NCBI RefSeq assembly: GCF_037975245.1
Contig: NC_092572.1
Span: 16,188,269-16,252,268, forward strand
Direction of reading: 5' to 3'
Source of the DNA: Apostichopus japonicus
Taxonomy: Eukaryota; Echinodermata; Holothuroidea; Aspidochirotida; Stichopodidae
Length of the DNA stretch: 64,000 nucleotides
Below are positions 9,801 to 23,100 of the stretch, one piece after another; within the stretch, counting starts at the first letter, position 1; each line of letters opens with the position of its first letter. The translations under genes and the position numbers were made by a program. The notes beneath the pieces were generated by a model, which saw only the letters and a list, made by a program, of their open reading frames with translations, searched no databases and had not been told where the DNA came from.

Positions 9801-11160
9801 TAGGTGGATTAACTAATACTTACAGCTCCCCTTGTAGGCACTTGCTGTAAAAGACGTCATCACCCGGGGTTCGAACCACGGATGCAAAAGAGAGTCTCGA
9901 TCATCAGCTCGTACAGTGCGCCGAGCCATCGCGCCACTGTATGGACTGAGATATTAGGGTGGATTAACTAATACTTACAGCTCCCCTTGTAGGCACTTGC
10001 TGTAAAAGACGTCATCACCCGGGGTTCGAACCACGGATGCAAAAGAGAGTCTCGATCATCAGCTCGTACAGTGCGCCGAGCCATCGCGCCACTGTATGGA
10101 CTGAGATATTAGGTGGATTAACTAATACTTACAGCTCCCCTTGTAGGCACTTGCTGTAAAAGACGTCATCACCCGGGGTTCGAACCACGGATGCAAAAGA
10201 GAGTCTCGATCATCAGCTCGTACAGTGCGCCGAGCCATCGCGCCACTGTATGGACTGAGATATTAGGTGGATTAACTAATACTTACAGCTCCCCTTGTAG
10301 GCACTTGCTGTAAAAGACGTCATCACCCGGGGTTCGAACCACGGATGCAAAAGAGAGTCTCGATCATCAGCTCGTACAGTGCGCCGGAGCCATCGCGCCA
10401 CTGTATGGACTGAGATATTAGGTGGATTAACTAATACTTACAGCTCCCCTTGTAGGCACTTGCTGTAAAAGACGTCATCACCCGGGGTTCGAACCACGGA
10501 TGCAAAAGAGAGTCTCGATCATCAGCTCGTACAGTGCGCCGAGCCATCGCGCCACTGTATGGACTGAGATATTAGGTGGATTAACTAATACTTACAGCTC
10601 CCCTTGTAGGCACTTGCTGTAAAAGACGTCATCACCCGGGGTTCGAACCACGGATGCAAAAGAGAGTCTCGATCATCAGCTCGTACAGTGCGCCGAGCCA
10701 TCGCGCCACTGTATGGACTGAGATATTAGGTGGATTAACTAATACTTACAGCTCCCCTTGTAGGCACTTGCTGTAAAAGACGTCATCACCCGGGGTTCGA
10801 ACCACGGATGCAAAAGAGAGTCTCGATCATCAGCTCGTACAGTGCGCCGAGCCATCGCGCCACTGTATGGACTGAGATATTAGGTGGATTAACTAATACT
10901 TACAGCTCCCCTTGTAGGCACTTGCTGTAAAAGACGTCATCACCCCGGGGTTCGAACCACGGATGCAAAAGAGAGTCTCGATCATCAGCTCGTACAGTGC
11001 GCCGAGCCATCGCGCCACTGTATGGACTGAGATATTAGGTGGATTAACTAATACTTACAGCTCCCCTTGTAGGCACTTGCTGTAAAAGACGTCATCACCC
11101 GGGGTTCGAACCACGGATGCAAAAGAGAGTCTCGATCATCAGCTCGTACAGTCGCGCCGA
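6827..11160. other. Variant-rich left end of array 2
   Basis: Single-base changes relative to the array consensus occur at about 6827 (A to T), 6838 (+C), 6867 (-T), 6914 (GG gained, A lost), 6963 (+C), 7054 (T to A), 7080 (+C), 7719 (-G), 7993 (+G), 8376 (+C), 8617 (+G), 9011 (+T), 9172 (+G), 9235 (+A), 9958 (+G), 10386 (+G), 10944 (+C) and 11153 (+C). Most are one-base gains, many of them lengthening short homopolymers. The density falls with distance from the gap and stops after 11160. This is the profile of residual consensus errors near a contig end. Positions within homopolymers are approximate. Confidence 0.85.
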
Positions 11161-14100
11161 GCCATCGCGCCACTGTATGGACTGAGATATTAGGTGGATT
11201 AACTAATACTTACAGCTCCCCTTGTAGGCACTTGCTGTAAAAGACGTCATCACCCGGGGTTCGAACCACGGATGCAAAAGAGAGTCTCGATCATCAGCTC
11301 GTACAGTGCGCCGAGCCATCGCGCCACTGTATGGACTGAGATATTAGGTGGATTAACTAATACTTACAGCTCCCCTTGTAGGCACTTGCTGTAAAAGACG
11401 TCATCACCCGGGGTTCGAACCACGGATGCAAAAGAGAGTCTCGATCATCAGCTCGTACAGTGCGCCGAGCCATCGCGCCACTGTATGGACTGAGATATTA
11501 GGTGGATTAACTAATACTTACAGCTCCCCTTGTAGGCACTTGCTGTAAAAGACGTCATCACCCGGGGTTCGAACCACGGATGCAAAAGAGAGTCTCGATC
11601 ATCAGCTCGTACAGTGCGCCGAGCCATCGCGCCACTGTATGGACTGAGATATTAGGTGGATTAACTAATACTTACAGCTCCCCTTGTAGGCACTTGCTGT
11701 AAAAGACGTCATCACCCGGGGTTCGAACCACGGATGCAAAAGAGAGTCTCGATCATCAGCTCGTACAGTGCGCCGAGCCATCGCGCCACTGTATGGACTG
11801 AGATATTAGGTGGATTAACTAATACTTACAGCTCCCCTTGTAGGCACTTGCTGTAAAAGACGTCATCACCCGGGGTTCGAACCACGGATGCAAAAGAGAG
11901 TCTCGATCATCAGCTCGTACAGTGCGCCGAGCCATCGCGCCACTGTATGGACTGAGATATTAGGTGGATTAACTAATACTTACAGCTCCCCTTGTAGGCA
12001 CTTGCTGTAAAAGACGTCATCACCCGGGGTTCGAACCACGGATGCAAAAGAGAGTCTCGATCATCAGCTCGTACAGTGCGCCGAGCCATCGCGCCACTGT
12101 ATGGACTGAGATATTAGGTGGATTAACTAATACTTACAGCTCCCCTTGTAGGCACTTGCTGTAAAAGACGTCATCACCCGGGGTTCGAACCACGGATGCA
12201 AAAGAGAGTCTCGATCATCAGCTCGTACAGTGCGCCGAGCCATCGCGCCACTGTATGGACTGAGATATTAGGTGGATTAACTAATACTTACAGCTCCCCT
12301 TGTAGGCACTTGCTGTAAAAGACGTCATCACCCGGGGTTCGAACCACGGATGCAAAAGAGAGTCTCGATCATCAGCTCGTACAGTGCGCCGAGCCATCGC
12401 GCCACTGTATGGACTGAGATATTAGGTGGATTAACTAATACTTACAGCTCCCCTTGTAGGCACTTGCTGTAAAAGACGTCATCACCCGGGGTTCGAACCA
12501 CGGATGCAAAAGAGAGTCTCGATCATCAGCTCGTACAGTGCGCCGAGCCATCGCGCCACTGTATGGACTGAGATATTAGGTGGATTAACTAATACTTACA
12601 GCTCCCCTTGTAGGCACTTGCTGTAAAAGACGTCATCACCCGGGGTTCGAACCACGGATGCAAAAGAGAGTCTCGATCATCAGCTCGTACAGTGCGCCGA
12701 GCCATCGCGCCACTGTATGGACTGAGATATTAGGTGGATTAACTAATACTTACAGCTCCCCTTGTAGGCACTTGCTGTAAAAGACGTCATCACCCGGGGT
12801 TCGAACCACGGATGCAAAAGAGAGTCTCGATCATCAGCTCGTACAGTGCGCCGAGCCATCGCGCCACTGTATGGACTGAGATATTAGGTGGATTAACTAA
12901 TACTTACAGCTCCCCTTGTAGGCACTTGCTGTAAAAGACGTCATCACCCGGGGTTCGAACCACGGATGCAAAAGAGAGTCTCGATCATCAGCTCGTACAG
13001 TGCGCCGAGCCATCGCGCCACTGTATGGACTGAGATATTAGGTGGATTAACTAATACTTACAGCTCCCCTTGTAGGCACTTGCTGTAAAAGACGTCATCA
13101 CCCGGGGTTCGAACCACGGATGCAAAAGAGAGTCTCGATCATCAGCTCGTACAGTGCGCCGAGCCATCGCGCCACTGTATGGACTGAGATATTAGGTGGA
13201 TTAACTAATACTTACAGCTCCCCTTGTAGGCACTTGCTGTAAAAGACGTCATCACCCGGGGTTCGAACCACGGATGCAAAAGAGAGTCTCGATCATCAGC
13301 TCGTACAGTGCGCCGAGCCATCGCGCCACTGTATGGACTGAGATATTAGGTGGATTAACTAATACTTACAGCTCCCCTTGTAGGCACTTGCTGTAAAAGA
13401 CGTCATCACCCGGGGTTCGAACCACGGATGCAAAAGAGAGTCTCGATCATCAGCTCGTACAGTGCGCCGAGCCATCGCGCCACTGTATGGACTGAGATAT
13501 TAGGTGGATTAACTAATACTTACAGCTCCCCTTGTAGGCACTTGCTGTAAAAGACGTCATCACCCGGGGTTCGAACCACGGATGCAAAAGAGAGTCTCGA
13601 TCATCAGCTCGTACAGTGCGCCGAGCCATCGCGCCACTGTATGGACTGAGATATTAGGTGGATTAACTAATACTTACAGCTCCCCTTGTAGGCACTTGCT
13701 GTAAAAGACGTCATCACCCGGGGTTCGAACCACGGATGCAAAAGAGAGTCTCGATCATCAGCTCGTACAGTGCGCCGAGCCATCGCGCCACTGTATGGAC
13801 TGAGATATTAGGTGGATTAACTAATACTTACAGCTCCCCTTGTAGGCACTTGCTGTAAAAGACGTCATCACCCGGGGTTCGAACCACGGATGCAAAAGAG
13901 AGTCTCGATCATCAGCTCGTACAGTGCGCCGAGCCATCGCGCCACTGTATGGACTGAGATATTAGGTGGATTAACTAATACTTACAGCTCCCCTTGTAGG
14001 CACTTGCTGTAAAAGACGTCATCACCCGGGGTTCGAACCACGGATGCAAAAGAGAGTCTCGATCATCAGCTCGTACAGTGCGCCGAGCCATCGCGCCACT

Positions 14101-17100
14101 GTATGGACTGAGATATTAGGTGGATTAACTAATACTTACAGCTCCCCTTGTAGGCACTTGCTGTAAAAGACGTCATCACCCGGGGTTCGAACCACGGATG
14201 CAAAAGAGAGTCTCGATCATCAGCTCGTACAGTGCGCCGAGCCATCGCGCCACTGTATGGACTGAGATATTAGGTGGATTAACTAATACTTACAGCTCCC
14301 CTTGTAGGCACTTGCTGTAAAAGACGTCATCACCCGGGGTTCGAACCACGGATGCAAAAGAGAGTCTCGATCATCAGCTCGTACAGTGCGCCGAGCCATC
14401 GCGCCACTGTATGGACTGAGATATTAGGTGGATTAACTAATACTTACAGCTCCCCTTGTAGGCACTTGCTGTAAAAGACGTCATCACCCGGGGTTCGAAC
14501 CACGGATGCAAAAGAGAGTCTCGATCATCAGCTCGTACAGTGCGCCGAGCCATCGCGCCACTGTATGGACTGAGATATTAGGTGGATTAACTAATACTTA
14601 CAGCTCCCCTTGTAGGCACTTGCTGTAAAAGACGTCATCACCCGGGGTTCGAACCACGGATGCAAAAGAGAGTCTCGATCATCAGCTCGTACAGTGCGCC
14701 GAGCCATCGCGCCACTGTATGGACTGAGATATTAGGTGGATTAACTAATACTTACAGCTCCCCTTGTAGGCACTTGCTGTAAAAGACGTCATCACCCGGG
14801 GTTCGAACCACGGATGCAAAAGAGAGTCTCGATCATCAGCTCGTACAGTGCGCCGAGCCATCGCGCCACTGTATGGACTGAGATATTAGGTGGATTAACT
14901 AATACTTACAGCTCCCCTTGTAGGCACTTGCTGTAAAAGACGTCATCACCCGGGGTTCGAACCACGGATGCAAAAGAGAGTCTCGATCATCAGCTCGTAC
15001 AGTGCGCCGAGCCATCGCGCCACTGTATGGACTGAGATATTAGGTGGATTAACTAATACTTACAGCTCCCCTTGTAGGCACTTGCTGTAAAAGACGTCAT
15101 CACCCGGGGTTCGAACCACGGATGCAAAAGAGAGTCTCGATCATCAGCTCGTACAGTGCGCCGAGCCATCGCGCCACTGTATGGACTGAGATATTAGGTG
15201 GATTAACTAATACTTACAGCTCCCCTTGTAGGCACTTGCTGTAAAAGACGTCATCACCCGGGGTTCGAACCACGGATGCAAAAGAGAGTCTCGATCATCA
15301 GCTCGTACAGTGCGCCGAGCCATCGCGCCACTGTATGGACTGAGATATTAGGTGGATTAACTAATACTTACAGCTCCCCTTGTAGGCACTTGCTGTAAAA
15401 GACGTCATCACCCGGGGTTCGAACCACGGATGCAAAAGAGAGTCTCGATCATCAGCTCGTACAGTGCGCCGAGCCATCGCGCCACTGTATGGACTGAGAT
15501 ATTAGGTGGATTAACTAATACTTACAGCTCCCCTTGTAGGCACTTGCTGTAAAAGACGTCATCACCCGGGGTTCGAACCACGGATGCAAAAGAGAGTCTC
15601 GATCATCAGCTCGTACAGTGCGCCGAGCCATCGCGCCACTGTATGGACTGAGATATTAGGTGGATTAACTAATACTTACAGCTCCCCTTGTAGGCACTTG
15701 CTGTAAAAGACGTCATCACCCGGGGTTCGAACCACGGATGCAAAAGAGAGTCTCGATCATCAGCTCGTACAGTGCGCCGAGCCATCGCGCCACTGTATGG
15801 ACTGAGATATTAGGTGGATTAACTAATACTTACAGCTCCCCTTGTAGGCACTTGCTGTAAAAGACGTCATCACCCGGGGTTCGAACCACGGATGCAAAAG
15901 AGAGTCTCGATCATCAGCTCGTACAGTGCGCCGAGCCATCGCGCCACTGTATGGACTGAGATATTAGGTGGATTAACTAATACTTACAGCTCCCCTTGTA
16001 GGCACTTGCTGTAAAAGACGTCATCACCCGGGGTTCGAACCACGGATGCAAAAGAGAGTCTCGATCATCAGCTCGTACAGTGCGCCGAGCCATCGCGCCA
16101 CTGTATGGACTGAGATATTAGGTGGATTAACTAATACTTACAGCTCCCCTTGTAGGCACTTGCTGTAAAAGACGTCATCACCCGGGGTTCGAACCACGGA
16201 TGCAAAAGAGAGTCTCGATCATCAGCTCGTACAGTGCGCCGAGCCATCGCGCCACTGTATGGACTGAGATATTAGGTGGATTAACTAATACTTACAGCTC
16301 CCCTTGTAGGCACTTGCTGTAAAAGACGTCATCACCCGGGGTTCGAACCACGGATGCAAAAGAGAGTCTCGATCATCAGCTCGTACAGTGCGCCGAGCCA
16401 TCGCGCCACTGTATGGACTGAGATATTAGGTGGATTAACTAATACTTACAGCTCCCCTTGTAGGCACTTGCTGTAAAAGACGTCATCACCCGGGGTTCGA
16501 ACCACGGATGCAAAAGAGAGTCTCGATCATCAGCTCGTACAGTGCGCCGAGCCATCGCGCCACTGTATGGACTGAGATATTAGGTGGATTAACTAATACT
16601 TACAGCTCCCCTTGTAGGCACTTGCTGTAAAAGACGTCATCACCCGGGGTTCGAACCACGGATGCAAAAGAGAGTCTCGATCATCAGCTCGTACAGTGCG
16701 CCGAGCCATCGCGCCACTGTATGGACTGAGATATTAGGTGGATTAACTAATACTTACAGCTCCCCTTGTAGGCACTTGCTGTAAAAGACGTCATCACCCG
16801 GGGTTCGAACCACGGATGCAAAAGAGAGTCTCGATCATCAGCTCGTACAGTGCGCCGAGCCATCGCGCCACTGTATGGACTGAGATATTAGGTGGATTAA
16901 CTAATACTTACAGCTCCCCTTGTAGGCACTTGCTGTAAAAGACGTCATCACCCGGGGTTCGAACCACGGATGCAAAAGAGAGTCTCGATCATCAGCTCGT
17001 ACAGTGCGCCGAGCCATCGCGCCACTGTATGGACTGAGATATTAGGTGGATTAACTAATACTTACAGCTCCCCTTGTAGGCACTTGCTGTAAAAGACGTC

Positions 17101-20100
17101 ATCACCCGGGGTTCGAACCACGGATGCAAAAGAGAGTCTCGATCATCAGCTCGTACAGTGCGCCGAGCCATCGCGCCACTGTATGGACTGAGATATTAGG
17201 TGGATTAACTAATACTTACAGCTCCCCTTGTAGGCACTTGCTGTAAAAGACGTCATCACCCGGGGTTCGAACCACGGATGCAAAAGAGAGTCTCGATCAT
17301 CAGCTCGTACAGTGCGCCGAGCCATCGCGCCACTGTATGGACTGAGATATTAGGTGGATTAACTAATACTTACAGCTCCCCTTGTAGGCACTTGCTGTAA
17401 AAGACGTCATCACCCGGGGTTCGAACCACGGATGCAAAAGAGAGTCTCGATCATCAGCTCGTACAGTGCGCCGAGCCATCGCGCCACTGTATGGACTGAG
17501 ATATTAGGTGGATTAACTAATACTTACAGCTCCCCTTGTAGGCACTTGCTGTAAAAGACGTCATCACCCGGGGTTCGAACCACGGATGCAAAAGAGAGTC
17601 TCGATCATCAGCTCGTACAGTGCGCCGAGCCATCGCGCCACTGTATGGACTGAGATATTAGGTGGATTAACTAATACTTACAGCTCCCCTTGTAGGCACT
17701 TGCTGTAAAAGACGTCATCACCCGGGGTTCGAACCACGGATGCAAAAGAGAGTCTCGATCATCAGCTCGTACAGTGCGCCGAGCCATCGCGCCACTGTAT
17801 GGACTGAGATATTAGGTGGATTAACTAATACTTACAGCTCCCCTTGTAGGCACTTGCTGTAAAAGACGTCATCACCCGGGGTTCGAACCACGGATGCAAA
17901 AGAGAGTCTCGATCATCAGCTCGTACAGTGCGCCGAGCCATCGCGCCACTGTATGGACTGAGATATTAGGTGGATTAACTAATACTTACAGCTCCCCTTG
18001 TAGGCACTTGCTGTAAAAGACGTCATCACCCGGGGTTCGAACCACGGATGCAAAAGAGAGTCTCGATCATCAGCTCGTACAGTGCGCCGAGCCATCGCGC
18101 CACTGTATGGACTGAGATATTAGGTGGATTAACTAATACTTACAGCTCCCCTTGTAGGCACTTGCTGTAAAAGACGTCATCACCCGGGGTTCGAACCACG
18201 GATGCAAAAGAGAGTCTCGATCATCAGCTCGTACAGTGCGCCGAGCCATCGCGCCACTGTATGGACTGAGATATTAGGTGGATTAACTAATACTTACAGC
18301 TCCCCTTGTAGGCACTTGCTGTAAAAGACGTCATCACCCGGGGTTCGAACCACGGATGCAAAAGAGAGTCTCGATCATCAGCTCGTACAGTGCGCCGAGC
18401 CATCGCGCCACTGTATGGACTGAGATATTAGGTGGATTAACTAATACTTACAGCTCCCCTTGTAGGCACTTGCTGTAAAAGACGTCATCACCCGGGGTTC
18501 GAACCACGGATGCAAAAGAGAGTCTCGATCATCAGCTCGTACAGTGCGCCGAGCCATCGCGCCACTGTATGGACTGAGATATTAGGTGGATTAACTAATA
18601 CTTACAGCTCCCCTTGTAGGCACTTGCTGTAAAAGACGTCATCACCCGGGGTTCGAACCACGGATGCAAAAGAGAGTCTCGATCATCAGCTCGTACAGTG
18701 CGCCGAGCCATCGCGCCACTGTATGGACTGAGATATTAGGTGGATTAACTAATACTTACAGCTCCCCTTGTAGGCACTTGCTGTAAAAGACGTCATCACC
18801 CGGGGTTCGAACCACGGATGCAAAAGAGAGTCTCGATCATCAGCTCGTACAGTGCGCCGAGCCATCGCGCCACTGTATGGACTGAGATATTAGGTGGATT
18901 AACTAATACTTACAGCTCCCCTTGTAGGCACTTGCTGTAAAAGACGTCATCACCCGGGGTTCGAACCACGGATGCAAAAGAGAGTCTCGATCATCAGCTC
19001 GTACAGTGCGCCGAGCCATCGCGCCACTGTATGGACTGAGATATTAGGTGGATTAACTAATACTTACAGCTCCCCTTGTAGGCACTTGCTGTAAAAGACG
19101 TCATCACCCGGGGTTCGAACCACGGATGCAAAAGAGAGTCTCGATCATCAGCTCGTACAGTGCGCCGAGCCATCGCGCCACTGTATGGACTGAGATATTA
19201 GGTGGATTAACTAATACTTACAGCTCCCCTTGTAGGCACTTGCTGTAAAAGACGTCATCACCCGGGGTTCGAACCACGGATGCAAAAGAGAGTCTCGATC
19301 ATCAGCTCGTACAGTGCGCCGAGCCATCGCGCCACTGTATGGACTGAGATATTAGGTGGATTAACTAATACTTACAGCTCCCCTTGTAGGCACTTGCTGT
19401 AAAAGACGTCATCACCCGGGGTTCGAACCACGGATGCAAAAGAGAGTCTCGATCATCAGCTCGTACAGTGCGCCGAGCCATCGCGCCACTGTATGGACTG
19501 AGATATTAGGTGGATTAACTAATACTTACAGCTCCCCTTGTAGGCACTTGCTGTAAAAGACGTCATCACCCGGGGTTCGAACCACGGATGCAAAAGAGAG
19601 TCTCGATCATCAGCTCGTACAGTGCGCCGAGCCATCGCGCCACTGTATGGACTGAGATATTAGGTGGATTAACTAATACTTACAGCTCCCCTTGTAGGCA
19701 CTTGCTGTAAAAGACGTCATCACCCGGGGTTCGAACCACGGATGCAAAAGAGAGTCTCGATCATCAGCTCGTACAGTGCGCCGAGCCATCGCGCCACTGT
19801 ATGGACTGAGATATTAGGTGGATTAACTAATACTTACAGCTCCCCTTGTAGGCACTTGCTGTAAAAGACGTCATCACCCGGGGTTCGAACCACGGATGCA
19901 AAAGAGAGTCTCGATCATCAGCTCGTACAGTGCGCCGAGCCATCGCGCCACTGTATGGACTGAGATATTAGGTGGATTAACTAATACTTACAGCTCCCCT
20001 TGTAGGCACTTGCTGTAAAAGACGTCATCACCCGGGGTTCGAACCACGGATGCAAAAGAGAGTCTCGATCATCAGCTCGTACAGTGCGCCGAGCCATCGC

Positions 20101-23100
20101 GCCACTGTATGGACTGAGATATTAGGTGGATTAACTAATACTTACAGCTCCCCTTGTAGGCACTTGCTGTAAAAGACGTCATCACCCGGGGTTCGAACCA
20201 CGGATGCAAAAGAGAGTCTCGATCATCAGCTCGTACAGTGCGCCGAGCCATCGCGCCACTGTATGGACTGAGATATTAGGTGGATTAACTAATACTTACA
20301 GCTCCCCTTGTAGGCACTTGCTGTAAAAGACGTCATCACCCGGGGTTCGAACCACGGATGCAAAAGAGAGTCTCGATCATCAGCTCGTACAGTGCGCCGA
20401 GCCATCGCGCCACTGTATGGACTGAGATATTAGGTGGATTAACTAATACTTACAGCTCCCCTTGTAGGCACTTGCTGTAAAAGACGTCATCACCCGGGGT
20501 TCGAACCACGGATGCAAAAGAGAGTCTCGATCATCAGCTCGTACAGTGCGCCGAGCCATCGCGCCACTGTATGGACTGAGATATTAGGTGGATTAACTAA
20601 TACTTACAGCTCCCCTTGTAGGCACTTGCTGTAAAAGACGTCATCACCCGGGGTTCGAACCACGGATGCAAAAGAGAGTCTCGATCATCAGCTCGTACAG
20701 TGCGCCGAGCCATCGCGCCACTGTATGGACTGAGATATTAGGTGGATTAACTAATACTTACAGCTCCCCTTGTAGGCACTTGCTGTAAAAGACGTCATCA
20801 CCCGGGGTTCGAACCACGGATGCAAAAGAGAGTCTCGATCATCAGCTCGTACAGTGCGCCGAGCCATCGCGCCACTGTATGGACTGAGATATTAGGTGGA
20901 TTAACTAATACTTACAGCTCCCCTTGTAGGCACTTGCTGTAAAAGACGTCATCACCCGGGGTTCGAACCACGGATGCAAAAGAGAGTCTCGATCATCAGC
21001 TCGTACAGTGCGCCGAGCCATCGCGCCACTGTATGGACTGAGATATTAGGTGGATTAACTAATACTTACAGCTCCCCTTGTAGGCACTTGCTGTAAAAGA
21101 CGTCATCACCCGGGGTTCGAACCACGGATGCAAAAGAGAGTCTCGATCATCAGCTCGTACAGTGCGCCGAGCCATCGCGCCACTGTATGGACTGAGATAT
21201 TAGGTGGATTAACTAATACTTACAGCTCCCCTTGTAGGCACTTGCTGTAAAAGACGTCATCACCCGGGGTTCGAACCACGGATGCAAAAGAGAGTCTCGA
21301 TCATCAGCTCGTACAGTGCGCCGAGCCATCGCGCCACTGTATGGACTGAGATATTAGGTGGATTAACTAATACTTACAGCTCCCCTTGTAGGCACTTGCT
21401 GTAAAAGACGTCATCACCCGGGGTTCGAACCACGGATGCAAAAGAGAGTCTCGATCATCAGCTCGTACAGTGCGCCGAGCCATCGCGCCACTGTATGGAC
21501 TGAGATATTAGGTGGATTAACTAATACTTACAGCTCCCCTTGTAGGCACTTGCTGTAAAAGACGTCATCACCCGGGGTTCGAACCACGGATGCAAAAGAG
21601 AGTCTCGATCATCAGCTCGTACAGTGCGCCGAGCCATCGCGCCACTGTATGGACTGAGATATTAGGTGGATTAACTAATACTTACAGCTCCCCTTGTAGG
21701 CACTTGCTGTAAAAGACGTCATCACCCGGGGTTCGAACCACGGATGCAAAAGAGAGTCTCGATCATCAGCTCGTACAGTGCGCCGAGCCATCGCGCCACT
21801 GTATGGACTGAGATATTAGGTGGATTAACTAATACTTACAGCTCCCCTTGTAGGCACTTGCTGTAAAAGACGTCATCACCCGGGGTTCGAACCACGGATG
21901 CAAAAGAGAGTCTCGATCATCAGCTCGTACAGTGCGCCGAGCCATCGCGCCACTGTATGGACTGAGATATTAGGTGGATTAACTAATACTTACAGCTCCC
22001 CTTGTAGGCACTTGCTGTAAAAGACGTCATCACCCGGGGTTCGAACCACGGATGCAAAAGAGAGTCTCGATCATCAGCTCGTACAGTGCGCCGAGCCATC
22101 GCGCCACTGTATGGACTGAGATATTAGGTGGATTAACTAATACTTACAGCTCCCCTTGTAGGCACTTGCTGTAAAAGACGTCATCACCCGGGGTTCGAAC
22201 CACGGATGCAAAAGAGAGTCTCGATCATCAGCTCGTACAGTGCGCCGAGCCATCGCGCCACTGTATGGACTGAGATATTAGGTGGATTAACTAATACTTA
22301 CAGCTCCCCTTGTAGGCACTTGCTGTAAAAGACGTCATCACCCGGGGTTCGAACCACGGATGCAAAAGAGAGTCTCGATCATCAGCTCGTACAGTGCGCC
22401 GAGCCATCGCGCCACTGTATGGACTGAGATATTAGGTGGATTAACTAATACTTACAGCTCCCCTTGTAGGCACTTGCTGTAAAAGACGTCATCACCCGGG
22501 GTTCGAACCACGGATGCAAAAGAGAGTCTCGATCATCAGCTCGTACAGTGCGCCGAGCCATCGCGCCACTGTATGGACTGAGATATTAGGTGGATTAACT
22601 AATACTTACAGCTCCCCTTGTAGGCACTTGCTGTAAAAGACGTCATCACCCGGGGTTCGAACCACGGATGCAAAAGAGAGTCTCGATCATCAGCTCGTAC
22701 AGTGCGCCGAGCCATCGCGCCACTGTATGGACTGAGATATTAGGTGGATTAACTAATACTTACAGCTCCCCTTGTAGGCACTTGCTGTAAAAGACGTCAT
22801 CACCCGGGGTTCGAACCACGGATGCAAAAGAGAGTCTCGATCATCAGCTCGTACAGTGCGCCGAGCCATCGCGCCACTGTATGGACTGAGATATTAGGTG
22901 GATTAACTAATACTTACAGCTCCCCTTGTAGGCACTTGCTGTAAAAGACGTCATCACCCGGGGTTCGAACCACGGATGCAAAAGAGAGTCTCGATCATCA
23001 GCTCGTACAGTGCGCCGAGCCATCGCGCCACTGTATGGACTGAGATATTAGGTGGATTAACTAATACTTACAGCTCCCCTTGTAGGCACTTGCTGTAAAA